64,000 nucleotides of DNA from Dastarcus helophoroides (taxonomy: Eukaryota; Arthropoda; Insecta; Coleoptera; Bothrideridae). The stretch spans positions 5,526,587 through 5,590,586 of the forward strand of contig CM053326.1 in assembly GCA_028583605.1 (NCBI GenBank), in the 5' to 3' direction. A model generated the notes under the pieces. The model did no database searches, was not told where the DNA came from, and worked only from the letters and a program-made list of their open reading frames with translations. Below are positions 47,821 to 58,788 of this stretch, in pieces. Numbering within the stretch: the stretch's first letter is position 1; every line of letters begins with the position of its first letter. The position numbers and the translations under genes are program-made.

Positions 47821-49690
47821 TCATCTTTCCTCTGAAGCTGCTAGCTGTTGTGAATTCTTCTTCTTTTTCTTGTAGTTTGTGACCACCTTCCTTATTGCAT
47901 ATGCAATAAATGTTATTATTGCTATTATGGTTACGGTTGTGACCAAACTAGTAATAGTTGAGTGATGGATCACCGTTTTCCATCGTTTTTCTTGTAGTTC
48001 GTCTTGGAATGACTGCTCTTGAGCAGCCAAATCGGTTAGGTCATCAAATGGTTCGATTTCCGATTTCTTATCCTTCAGTGGCTGCCTCGCGATATATTTT
48101 TTTGACATAGTCAAATTTACCGCCACGAGCTTGATGAATCCGGTCACCACTGGTAATCTTTTTAGTCGTTTTGGAGTCAATGTCGTCTTCTTGGTTGAAA
48201 TTATACAGCTCTGAGATATCGAAATTATTCCCGTCAGGTTTATTACTGTTTCTTCTCTTACTCCATTGCATATTATTGCTATTTTTGTTTGTTTTTGTGA
48301 AATAAACTTCCAAGAGTTTTTGGTATATAGCTTTTTCCAAATGATGGAATTGATTTCGTTTTTACTAACTGGACATGAGTTGTTTCCTCCTCTGCTATAC
48401 AATTCATCAATTATACAGTTTGGATCATTCTCAATGCTTCTGATTATAGATGGAGAGCAAATGTATAAGTTATTTTGTAAACTTATACTTGATTTTAGTT
48501 CTGTGTCAGATATTTGGAAATATCGCTGCATATTGCTATAATATCTGTTTCACTATCCATAATCCAATATCTATTATTTTCTACTTTTATTGGTACCGCA
48601 TTTACCTTTATAAGATTGAACTGTTATTTCTGCCATGCAGAAATATACATAGATAAATGTATTCTTGCTTGTTTGAGTTACTTCCGTTTTTATTAGGGGA
48701 TGAGAGATGATGTCAATATTGTGGGGTAGTTTCTTCGACACCTTCGCTATTATTTCTTCTATATGTTTAGGAGAAATTATTGCGTATATGTTTTCTTTGC
48801 CCATTTGCATGTGCAGCAAGTTTTCATAAAATTGTAACAGTTCATCGATGTAATTTTTTGCCACAGAATAAACACTTAGACATGAATTTCTAGTTTGTTG
48901 CTATCTGTTCTGCTGTACCACTTCTGCATTCCTTCAATCATTTCCATTGCATTGTTCATTTTTGTTTTAAACTGGTTTAATTTGTTAGCGATTCTGGTTT
49001 CAGTTTGGTTAAATCTAGTCAAAGCTTTTAACATAAATTTTGTTTGGTGATTCGATGCTTGTATCAGTTCTCTTTGATTCTTGTTTAATTCATAGATCTC
49101 GGTGTATACCTCGTCGTTTACTCTAAATATAGCGGTTAACATTTTTCCCAAGGTTCCTCTTTTCTGCCTTTTTTGAATGTGTTTTTCGATTCCGTGTTTT
49201 AGCCATCCCATTTTTTCTTCGTCCTGTCTCAGGTGCCCTAATAGTGAGTCACATTCTACTTCCTCTGATAGTTTACGTACGCTTCTGCAAAAGTCATTAA
49301 TTTGATTAATTGTTTTATGAACTGAATCTGTGTCGTTCTTTAGTCTGACATTATCAAAAATCAATTCCATTTTGAATAGTCCTCTATCGGTTCTTGCTTG
49401 TCTTAGATGTTCTATGTAAAATCCAGGTTCTGGGTATTCGATGTGATATTTCGCATCAGCTGAAACCTTTTTGGTAAGAGAGAGCACAAATATTATAACC
49501 AGTGTCCATATTCTCCATTTTGATATCTTTGTTTTATCAGAATTTTTCTTCCTACAGCCTACAGCAGCTTTGAACATTTGTTCCGTGGGTAACGGTATAA
49601 GTTTGTGAATTGGCCTCTTTATATCTTCCCCTACTGCTCTCATAGCTTTTTTAGAGGCGTCGCAAAATCCATGAATTTCTATTTCCTGCA
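47821..49690 (-). pseudogene. BEL/Pao element B: envelope (baculovirus-F-like), broken
   Basis: This is an envelope-type gene of an endogenous retrovirus-like element. The first open piece (48876-49691) begins with the start of RNase H, joins abruptly to the integrase-to-envelope region, then has a hydrophobic signal-type segment (residues 61-72, WTLVIIFVLSL). A furin-type site RQKR lies at 175-178, followed by a hydrophobic stretch and a long heptad-like helix. The short part before the furin site matches the F2/F1 layout of F-like envelopes. A frameshift near 48870 and a stop near 48574 separate the middle (48574-48864) and end (47821-48531). The end has a transmembrane segment (about 21 residues, Ile/Val/Thr-rich) and a short Lys-rich cytoplasmic tail. 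It is non-functional as it stands. The F-like assignment is from layout and motif style. Confidence 0.72.
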
Positions 49691-50275
49691 TTTTCCTTAA
49701 ATGCGTCCATCTTGGTAAGATGACCTTTTTCCATTTGGTTCAGTTTTTTATAAAATTTATCCCACTTTTCTGCAATAGTTTCAGGAATTGGTTCATCCCA
49801 AGATAGTTTTGTAGACCATAGTTCCTGTATTATTAACTTTGCTTTTATGACGATTGGTGACAATAACCCTAAGGGATCAAATAATTTTGCTACATTCGAT
49901 GATATGATTCTCTTCGTTAGAATTTTGTTATTACAGAGTTTTACTTTAAATCTTATTGAGTCATCATGTGGCGCCCAATGTACTCCTAATGTTTTCTTTA
50001 CGTAATCTTTATCAAATTCGACCATCTCCGAAGGTAAATGTTGCCAATGTTGTTTCCAAAAGCAGCAAGCTTCGCTGCTTTTGGAAACCGAGCCTTTTCA
50101 TCATATGCCAATTGCTGGATTGTTTTTACAGCTAAGTATGGTGCAGACGCGGTACCGTACGTTACAGTTGCCAATTTATATTCCCTTATTGGTTCCTGTT
50201 TCGAAAATCTACAGAGAAATTCTGTGAAATTCTTGATCATTTTCGTTAATTTTTATTTGTCTATACATTTTTCTC
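49680..50275 (-). pseudogene. BEL/Pao element B: reverse transcriptase fragment
   Basis: It starts at MYRQIKINENDQEFHR (about 50268), inside RT, right next to the right arm of the enclosing element. It continues REYKLATVTYGTASAPYL and ARFPKA. The segment that should hold the YVDD box is missing: a short palindrome (50052-50088) sits in its place. Reading then resumes in another frame with PSEMVEFDKDYVKKTLGVHW, RIISSNVAKLFDPLGLLSP and VKLIIQ-type connection sequence, then IEIHGFCDAS, the beginning of RNase H. Sequence differs clearly from element A over the same motifs, so B is a different BEL/Pao family. Confidence 0.8.
50052..50088. repeat. 15 bp palindrome at an RT deletion junction
   Basis: GTTTCCAAAAGCAGC (50052-50066) and its exact complement (50074-50088) flank a 7 bp loop. 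It sits exactly where about 100 codons of RT including the catalytic box are missing. Confidence 0.85.
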
Positions 50276-50498
50276 CGTTTTTTCTACTGATTTTGAATTT
50301 TTTCAATCAGACTCCAAATAAACAAGTTACAGCTTATTTTTTAAAATTGCCGATTTTCAGTTTTCTCTCAATAAAATCAAGACGAATTGGAATTCAATTG
50401 TTTTTTTTTAGCAGAATAATATTAGGCATTAAATTCTGCACAACTTTTCGCATTTAACGTTTCCTTGTGTCTATAATTTTTTACGAGGTGACCCTGTA

Positions 50499-50768
50499 GT
50501 GGAAATCAAATTTGGCTCAACCTGTATATTAAAAATTCCACAATGTTTCGATAAATATTTAATAGTTATGATTATTAAAGAATTTCACGAAGTAAGGGTT
50601 GAAAATGTCAATAATGAACTGGGTTATTTTTCTAAAACTGTAACCACAAGCTTACCTCGGAAAATCTGGAAGTATGGAATGGTGAAAGCGAAGAGTGCTA
50701 ATGGGAAAATGGTAGTGTATAGAAGCAATATTGTAAGACATTCAAAACCAACATGTGTGTTAGCTTGA
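50499..50768 (+). CDS. Orphan open frame, unknown product
   Basis: The frame is 89 codons. Its first codons lie within the terminal arm of the enclosing element (to 50524), so the true start is unknown; the second half looks more protein-like. It contains a basic stretch (SLPRKIWKYGMVKAKSANGK) and ends VVYRSNIVRHSKPTCVLA. I do not recognise the family. The basic, Tyr/Val-rich end resembles the tails of some retroelement or transposase proteins, but nothing specific supports that. It may be a fragment of another mobile element or chance. Confidence 0.25.
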   Translation: MEIKFGSTCILKIPQCFDKYLIVMIIKEFHEVRVENVNNELGYFSKTVTTSLPRKIWKYGMVKAKSANGKMVVYRSNIVRHSKPTCVLA

Positions 50769-51007
50769 ATGATAAATTCTAATTAATTGTCTATGAAATT
50801 ACACAAAATTGACTGAACACATGATTTATTGTACTCTTCTACTTAAATATGATCTCACAATATACAGCCTTTTTTCTCGGCTGCCTTCTTCCTTCCTTTT
50901 TTAACGTGGATTTGTTTAAGATGTGGCACATTCAATTTGAGAAAGGCAGTGGCAGGTTCATGAATGCTAACACGATTTTTCTGATTATAGGGTGTCCTCG
51001 ATCAGCC

Positions 51008-51283
51008 TTGTTTGTTTGTTTGTTTGTTTGTTTGTTTGTTTGTTTGTTTGTTTGTTTGTTTGTTTGTTTGTTTGTTTGTTTGTTTGTTTGTTTGTTTGTT
51101 TGTTTGTTTGTTTGTTTGTTTGTTTGTTTGTTTGTTTGTTTGTTTGTTTGTTTGTTTGTTTGTTTGTTTGTTTGTTTGTTTGTTTGTTTGTTTGTTTGTT
51201 TGGTTGTTTGTTTGTTTGTTTGTTTGTTTGTTTGTTTGTTTGTTTGTTTGTTTGTTTGTTTGTTTGTTTGTTTGTTTGTTTGT
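51008..51283 (+). repeat. (TTTG)n microsatellite, about 69 units
   Basis: 276 bp of almost perfect TTTG, with one substitution near 51203. All six frames that do not stop give Cys-Leu-Phe-Val or Lys-Gln-Thr-Asn periodic peptides; none is a gene. Confidence 0.98.
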
Positions 51284-51328
51284 TGTTTTGAACCTCTCTG
51301 TTTAAATCTAACCGGGATAAATTTTCCA

Positions 51329-51900
51329 CCCCAAAATCATTTTTGGGGATCTTTAGCCTAATGCTGATCGTAGAAAGATTATAAGTAAAGAAAACTTATA
51401 TTTTGTTTTGGTCACTCTTAACCTATTTTTACTCATTGTGCCCAACATTATTTGGGGAACCTTTTAAACTTGTATTTAGTTCAAACGTATTTTTGGAGAC
51501 CTTTAGCTAAGGCCTGTGTTTAGGAACCTTATTTGTCCCAACATTTTTTTGAGACCTTCACTTTAAACCCGTACTTAGGAAGCTTATAAGCCCAAAATTG
51601 TTTTTGGAGACCTGAAGACTAAACCTATGTGTAGGGACCTTATAAAACTTAAAACTAATAATTTTTGATAATCTTCAGCCTAAATATATATTTAGGGATC
51701 TTATTGAGCCCAAACTTGTTTTAAAGGACCTGCAGCTTAAATCCGAGTTAAAGTATATTAGGCGGCTAACTATTTTGAATACCTTTATCCTGAAGCTGAG
51801 TTTAGAAAGTCTCATTTAAATTTAGCCCAAAATAATTGTTGAGGATATTAGCCTAAATAGGTACTTACGGAACTTGAACATCCCAAACTTGGGGATCAGC
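51329..51900 (+). repeat. Diverged minisatellite, unit about 57 bp, about 10 copies
   Basis: A CCCAAAATTATTTTTGGAGA-like start recurs at 51330, 51441, 51481, 51537, 51591, 51651, 51709, 51766, 51826 and 51881. Each copy is followed by CTTTAGCCTAAACC-like and TTTAGGGACCTTAT-like parts. Spacing is 54-60 bp for most intervals, 40 bp once and 111 bp once. Copies are strongly diverged from each other. Confidence 0.85.
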
Positions 51901-54900
51901 ATACCTTCTTCCGACTAGGTTTCCAATTGCTCATGTTCTAGTGCCAGCCTTTTCTTTCACTTGTCTATTCTTTGCAAGACCTACCCTTATCCCAAGGCAA
52001 TATTTTATCCTCCTTAAAATTGGTTACAACCTGCTCAGGGATTCTTTTTACTTGCTTGTTGGCTTTTTGTTCCATACATTTTAGGACAATCCCATTATGT
52101 ACGGGTACATCAGCAAACAGCTGATAATAAATTTATGTTTATTCTTGTCGTGTAAGATTTTAACCTGATTTTCGATGTCATATGGCACATTTGTCCATTA
52201 ATATCGCTTTTAATATTTAACGCACGCATAGCATTAAATAAGGTTCGGGCCAGCGTTTTACTGTTCATTGCGACATGGAAGTTCGAACAAAGTTTTCGAA
52301 GTTTTGCAAATGAATCTTTTTATCAGTGACATTGGTATCCAATTTTCTTGATTGCTTATGTTAATGTGTTTCTGTAGGAATTGTTTTTAATGGTTCTCTA
52401 GCTCTTTGCTGACATTTTTATTAAACATATTCTTTTTTCTGAATGGTTGGTTGAGTCAGCCACATTTAGATTTAGGAAAAGCCTCAGTTCCACTACCAGG
52501 GATAGATCCGTTTTGTACAATTAGAAAGGCAGTTTCAAGAGTCGCATTTGGTATAAAACAGTAGAACTGCATAACCATATTATATTTATTTTTTTGTTGG
52601 GTCCCCGTTTCCCGTTAAAAAAACTAGTGGGCAATTAGATTTTCAAGTTTAAGTGTTTGATCACTGTATTGTCCTTTGGAACACGAAACGATTTTAACGA
52701 ATGTCGTTTTGGTGCGCCATGTTTACGTAAGCAAATATCTTCTCTGTGACCTATCAATGAGCTAATGGCAACTAAGTACACTTCTTCAAATTATAGCATT
52801 TTTGATGGTCTCCAACTTCAACTGGAATTTATGTTGGACTTTGAGGAGAGAGTGTGAAAAAACAGCCGATATTTAAAACAGTGCGGCGCCGCCAAAGTCA
52901 GCTGAGGTTGGCAAAGTTGCACCGTTTTATGGGAATTAACCTGTGACTTCTTTGAGGTGGTCCTCTCAACGTGGTCTGATGGAATCGCAGCAAAAGAAAC
53001 TCATACCTTCAAGAGTCATTTAGCTGAGTTTCCCAAATATGCAAAGAGCCGGAAAACAATAAAAGAACAACCGTCGACCCCACAAGTAGTTGTGTATGAC
53101 AAATACATGCCCCTAACATTGATGTTGTGTGGCTCCTCTATTTATGGTAATGTAATATTAATGAAATGTAATATTGCTTGAGAAAATATTCAATATTTTC
53201 TAATAAAGACAGAAATCGCAATGGGATGTTTATTTAAATCGTTAAATTAATTGGAATTCTCAATTTATTTAATTAAACCACACATAATGTACTCTGCGTC
53301 AAATATACTCGTTTTGTCGGATGTAAAATTAAACCCATTTCGCGAATGTCCTACCAAATAATAGAGCTGGAGCATTCATAATTTAATTTCAAATTCTATA
53401 TTTATCAGTTCTTCAGTAAATCGCTGTGTGAAGAGTGTCAAATCGTTTGGAGTGGAAGCATTTAATCGCCAAGATATCGGTCGCATATCGGACATGTTTG
53501 AACAACAATCAATCAGCCCGTAAGTGTTGGCTGGTGCAAATAAGTATAAATAACAATTGGCGGCAGTTGTGACGGCTAAGCGTATTTGTTCAAGTGGTCC
53601 GGAGGGATATAAGGCCAACTTGTCATTGTCACATTGAACCAGCCATACATGCCATCCGCACCCTCGCTTTTCAATTCTGAAAGCTGTTTTATGTTGGCAC
53701 ATATGGAAATTCATATACGGCCTACTCCGTGTCGGCGTTCTTCCTCTTTTTACTTTGTTTCCAGTAATAATGGGACCTTTTCAGCAGTAAACACATGCTT
53801 TTTTCTTTAGCGCCGCTAAAAAATTCCTACAATTTATTAAGCCTCTCCCCACTTCATCTGTCGTCTACATATTTGAATTTCTTTTATTATGTTTCTTAAA
53901 CAGTCTTACGCCTGGGGAAGTTGCATAAAATTTAAATATTTTACTTTCGCACCTCCTGCTTTCGTTTTATGCTCTTCAATTACAAAGATAAAAAATGTAA
54001 GTATTTGTTTTACCTGCTCAAATATTTGTATTGCTTAAAAAAGCTTAATCAGTTTCTTAGCAAGATCTCGGAAATCTAAAGCTTGTCCGTATCCGTCGAC
54101 TTGTTCAGAGTTAACTTTGAACAAGTCAACATAAATATTAAACGTTTTTCTTTGTGTACATGTGCAAATAATTCATTTTAATGGCAAACATAATTTAATA
54201 AATAACTTTTAACATGTTACTTGGAATTTCTTAGATTATAATCAGAAATAAATTGCGCTCCAAGTTATTCACATTCATTGAGATGAAGATAACCTTACTT
54301 CATAAACATTACAGTCGCTTTTCTCTTAATTGCAAGAATTTAATTTACTTGCATTATTGAGGAATTTGAGAAATTGTTAGATCAAATTGGCAATAAATAC
54401 ACTTAGGGAGGTTAATGTGAACGAAAGTCATTGGAAATCTTGTATTAATTATAACCAAGTTAAAATGCATCTCTAATCAACTCGGTTCTAAAGAGTTAAT
54501 TGATTTCGATTTTGCATAAATAACTATTGAAAATAAATACAAATCTGTTTCATCTTTCTGTGATTTCATTATTGCCGTCTTTTCCATTCATTTACATTTA
54601 CCTATATGGTATAGCTACTTTCCTCTTTGTGTCCGCCTGGCCCAAAATAATTCGGTCACACCAATGTTGATGGAAGTTTCACAAAAATCTGTTCCCCTTA
54701 ATGTATGAAAATATTTCTACTGCGTTCTAAGCCAAACCGTTGATTTATCTAAAACAGTTGAAATATGCAAATGATAGAGTTGTTAAAAAATGCATAAACA
54801 AGTGTAAAAAAGCAAAGTTTTACTAAACCGAGAATAGAGTTTGACTACGAATGAACTGAGAGAGGGCAAACAGTTTAAAGCTATACGAGTTTAGTAAAGC

Positions 54901-55229
54901 TGCTTATTAAGTTTACTTATATTAATTTTTATATTTTGTGACTGAAAAGAACTTAAAAACGTGTCACGAAGGCATTTTCGATGCCGCTCTAGGAGACCTT
55001 ATGTGCAGCTCTGTTTAATTGACAGTGACCGTCGTTATGTAGTAGAATGCCGTATCTATGCGGTAAAGTGTCACTTTACTAGATGATTTTGATTTTATTA
55101 AAATGGAAAATTATTGGTAAAAATGCGAAGAAATAATTATAATGAGATTAGTGAGCTTTTTCTCTACATTATTTCTCAAATATTGGAATAAAAGGTTATT
55201 TATCTACGGGAGCGTAGATAAGGACTCTT
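51901..55229. other. Spacer, no gene recognised
   Basis: No coding homology was seen. 52860-53200 and 53376-53720 are more GC-balanced and free of repeats. The rest is AT-rich single-copy-looking sequence. Confidence 0.4.
53376..53720. promoter_or_regulatory. Candidate conserved non-coding island
   Basis: This stretch is GC-balanced and without homopolymers or repeats, in contrast to its flanks. A 112-codon minus-strand frame crosses it but shows no motif and no low-complexity. It could be an enhancer or an unrecognised exon; composition is the only evidence. Confidence 0.25.
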
Positions 55230-55990
55230 TCCTAGAAATTTCTTAATTTATTTTTCGAAATTGTAAATGTTTTATTGAAATTTATCGTTTTTTTATTTTA
55301 TAATAAAAATCTGACTTTCTTTAAAAAATGTCGAATTTTTCTAAATTAGCATTTTTCCTCAAAATGTTTATTTGGTCTTGTAATATTGTTCTTTCTTTCA
55401 AAATTCGTTTTTTCAAAATGGCTTTGCTTCTTTAAAATTTCAATAGTTTTTGAAATTTGATTTTATTTCTGGAAACCACTTCTTCCAAAATATTTTGCCG
55501 AAATGTTAAGGTTTCTGTCAAATTTTAACATTTTGCATTTAAGCAAAATTCTACTTTTCCTTAAAATTCGTTTTTGTTTTATTGAAATTTTAATTTACTT
55601 CATAAAATTGGTATTTTCTGAAAGTTCTTTTTCAAAATTTAAAAAGTCTGACATTTTTATGGAAATTTACTGTTTCTTTGTTTGTCCTTTTTATTGAAAT
55701 ATTTCTGAAAGTTTGACTTAATGTAAAAGGTTTTTGATTAAAATTTTAATTTACTTCTAAGACCATGTTCAAAATACGACTTTTGGGAAATCTGACTATT
55801 TTTTAACATGTTGGATTTTAATTCAAAGTTACAATTTCTCTTCACAATCCGTTTTTTTTCTTCATTTTTCTCAAAGGTTGGTCTTTTCTGAAAATATTCA
55901 CTTTTATCTCAAAATTTCAACGATTTCTTGAAAAATTAGCCTTTTCTCAAAAATTAAACTCTTTTGTCTTTATAAATGCTTTTGCAAAAA
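55230..55990 (+). repeat. Degenerate T-rich short-period repeat
   Basis: About 760 bp in which motifs of the form TTTCTCAAAATTTC, TTTCTTTAAAATTTC or CTTTTTTCAAAATTCG recur every ~17-30 bp. The plus strand is strongly T-rich over A in the spacers. No exact unit could be fixed, so it is an old, decayed tandem array or a very biased sequence. Confidence 0.6.
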
Positions 55991-56258
55991 GGTCAAAGTT
56001 AAAAAAAGGGGTAGAATATCAGGAAAACGCTTTTCCTCCGGAAGTTTATTTCTTGAGGATTTTAATTTTTTTCTTTAATTTTCAAGGCTATGCACAGTGA
56101 GGTCAATTTGAGAAGTTTCTGACCAAAACTAAGGACTGAAATTTTTCGACTTAAGGAAAATAGCTCAATGAGCTGTTAATTAGCAAAAATAAAATTTATT
56201 GTTAAATTCCCATATATTTCCCCTTTTGCGCTCCAGACCTAAGAACGAAGAGTCACTG

Positions 56259-57161
56259 ACAATGAAAGTACCCGAGGTGTACCCCACCGATTTTTTTCAT
56301 TTTGTGATTTGTTATAGTACATAACAAAATATTGGACACGTATTTTTTTTAGATGCTAACTCAGCGATTTAAGTGGTTGATTAAACAAACGCTCTGTTAT
56401 TTCTCATAAAAAAGCGCTCCTAAAATATATTGGTTCTGTTAAAAAGTTGCAACCCCTAATTTTTACGGGGGTGAGTTTTATTTGTTTTCTTATATATCAA
56501 CTTTTAAACAACTGAATTGTATCAAATATAACAATTTTATTAAGAAAACTAAAAAATAAAATTGACCTATGTCGGGGTTTTGCAAAAAAAATCCTTGAAA
56601 GGGATGATTTACCCCTTGAGTTAATTTTTTTCCCTACAGTGATATGGAAAGTAAAACACAACGTATATCTTCAATTCTATTTTCATAATAATTATTTTGA
56701 CATATATTTTTCATTAAAAGTGAAATAACGTTACACCCCTATTTTTATGACCCTTGGAGAACCCCATGGATTTGTTCGTTATTAGATTGCGAATCAAAAC
56801 ATTTATTTTTTTACCTTTAACTTATTATATATTGATATTTCATCAAAATAATGTATCAACAATTTTTTTATACGCTAAATTTTAAAGGTTGATATTTAAG
56901 CAAAAAAATGAAACTCAGAAGTTGCAACTTTTTAACATAACTAATGTGCTTTTAGGAGCACTTTTTTACAAAAAATTCTAATTAATTCTTGAGTTATTAA
57001 AGAAAAACTGTTTTTTTGGGGTTAAGTTTAAGGGGTGGTTTCACCACTTAAATGGCCAAGTAAGCATCTAAAAAAAATACGTGTCCAATATCCTGTTATG
57101 TACTATAACATATCATAAAATGAAAAAAATCGGTGGGGTACACCTCGGGTACTTTCCTTGT
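56259..57161. mobile_element. MITE with ~390 bp inverted arms
   Basis: GAAAGTACCCGAGGTGTACC at the left and its inverted copy at the right close a 0.9 kb element. The arms share TTTTTTTCATTTT, AGTACATAACA, TTGGACACGTATTTTTTTTA and GTTAAAAAGTTGCAAC blocks. TA lies inside the homologous ends (56269-56270 and 57150-57151), so the exact boundary is either there or about 10 bp further out. No coding. Confidence 0.85.
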
Positions 57162-57941
57162 GAATAAGATTTCAATAGATTTGCGATTGCCATATAATTT
57201 GATAACTTGACAAATTAGCCATGTCTCGTATAGAACAAGCTAAGTGTGCTATTTTAGTTAATTATTATTTTATTTTAAAAAATAACAGGCGTCTTGTAAC
57301 TTGCAGTCTGTCACCAGGTAAAAGGTATCACGTGGAAAATAATATTTTTGTTAGTTTTATATTTAATTTAGCAAACTTCAGTCTTATCGTATTTTTTACA
57401 TTCAATAAAGTTAGGACTTGAAAGTTCTACAATTTTTGACTGCGTTTTTTTTACCATAACGGTTTAAACATAATGATGCAGATGAGAAAGTTCCCACTTA
57501 AAGAATTAATGGCTGATTCAATTTGACTCAAATCATTTCAAATTCCTTACAACCACCCTATTTTTGCAAAATAATAATTGTTTTACTAATTTTATATTAC
57601 TTTTAGACTGAGTTATCTTCGCATTATTTTTTGAGTCAGAATTTCTGTTAAAACCAACTATTATATAGATTTGGTCAAAAATTATTCACTTTTACCTACT
57701 AGGTTAGGTCAGAATTTAGAAAAAAGTTGAAACATATTTTTAGAAATTCCGATTCCGTAGTTGAACTTCGTCCTTTGGTTACATCTTTTTTCTCAAAACT
57801 CCTTTATTTTTTTAAAATAATGCACAATTTTGCACAAATTTAACGAGGAATCTAAAAATGGAATAATGTACAGAGTTCATAGGGCGGAAGAGCAAGATAC
57901 CTCAGTAGTGACTGGAAACAAAATTATAATATGGCAGAGTA
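57162..57941. other. Spacer, no gene seen
   Basis: AT-rich, short open frames only, no repeat pairing found. Confidence 0.4.
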
Positions 57942-57943
57942 TA

Positions 57944-58335
57944 CAGGATGTTTGATTTTCCCCGTACAGGCACAAACTTGATTTTTTTTAGCCACAATCT
58001 GTATTTTTTACTTGATTTTGTGATTATGACAAATAAAGGGTATGTTGTGAACAAGTTTTTTCGAACATTTCACATTTTTTGAGTCATTTAGATTTTTCGA
58101 TGACTAAGATATTTATTAAAAAAAAGCAACTTACCGCGTAATTTAACAAAATCCATGACGGCTGCGACATACATCATAGACAAATCCCGTTTTTTAGAAA
58201 TTATTTACAAATGGCGGCCTAATTAAATCTCTTGTTTAGGTTTTCAAGATATTATACAGAGTGATCAAAAAAATTAATTTGCTTTTAGAGAATTTTGAAT
58301 GGCCAAAATTAGCTTATTTTAAATGGAACACCCCT
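57944..58335 (+). mobile_element. MITE family 3, copy 1
   Basis: A 392 bp element bounded by TA (57942-57943, 58336-58337). It starts CAGGATGTTTGATTTTCC and its right end reads inward AGGGGTGTTCCATTTAAAAT. It is homologous in opposite orientation to 62567-62944. Confidence 0.75.
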
Positions 58336-58786
58336 TAATTTCTTTGATGGCTCAAGCGACCTCTGAATTATCCACAACTTTTATCAAAACCCCTATGTCA
58401 AAAATTACTGGTTATCGATCTATTGTTACTTTTCTTGATCAGATTATAAAATTTATCAACTAAAACCAAAATTTAGACATGCAAGTTTTTCCCAGAGATT
58501 CCAAATTGTTGGTTGTTTTAATTGCCAAATATCAAATAAAAACCCTTGGCTAATTATTTTTATGAAATTTATTTTAATTGACTTTAAACAAAATATCAAA
58601 ATGAGTAAATTATAAAGTACACTATCTGCAGAAGACCACTATTTCCATAGAATGTATTGCTTATAATATGCAAAGACAGTATTCTCCCAGATAATAAATT
58701 AATAATTCAAGAGAATAATTATTATCGAAAATAATAAAATAAATATTTTACCAAAAAGCAAATTAAGAAATTAAAGTTAATGCATG
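58336..58786. other. Spacer, no gene seen
   Basis: AT-rich sequence between two TA-bounded elements. No feature recognised. Confidence 0.4.
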
Positions 58787-58788
58787 TA

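Larger units (their letters stand above)
42205..50524. mobile_element. Family 1, copy iii: inverted arms enclosing two BEL/Pao remnants
   Basis: The ends CAGGTTGAAACAAATTTTAT (left) and the complement of the right CAGGTTGAGCCAAATTTGAT are flanked by TA (42203-42204 and 50525-50526). The arms align for about 250 bp (42205-42460 and about 50280-50524), with shared ACACAAGGAAAC/ACAAGGAAAC, TTTAATGCCTAATATTA and ACTTGTTTATTTGG blocks. The interior contains no DNA transposase, only minus-strand BEL/Pao coding remnants A (42826-46691) and B (47821-50275). B begins immediately inside the right arm. Confidence 0.8.

Noticed and set aside
50849..51361. Long open frames of Cys-Leu-Phe-Val and Lys-Gln-Thr-Asn repeats
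   Set aside because: They are translations of the TTTG microsatellite.
53376..53714. 112-codon minus-strand open frame as a gene
   Set aside because: No motif or splice context; retained only as a candidate non-coding island.
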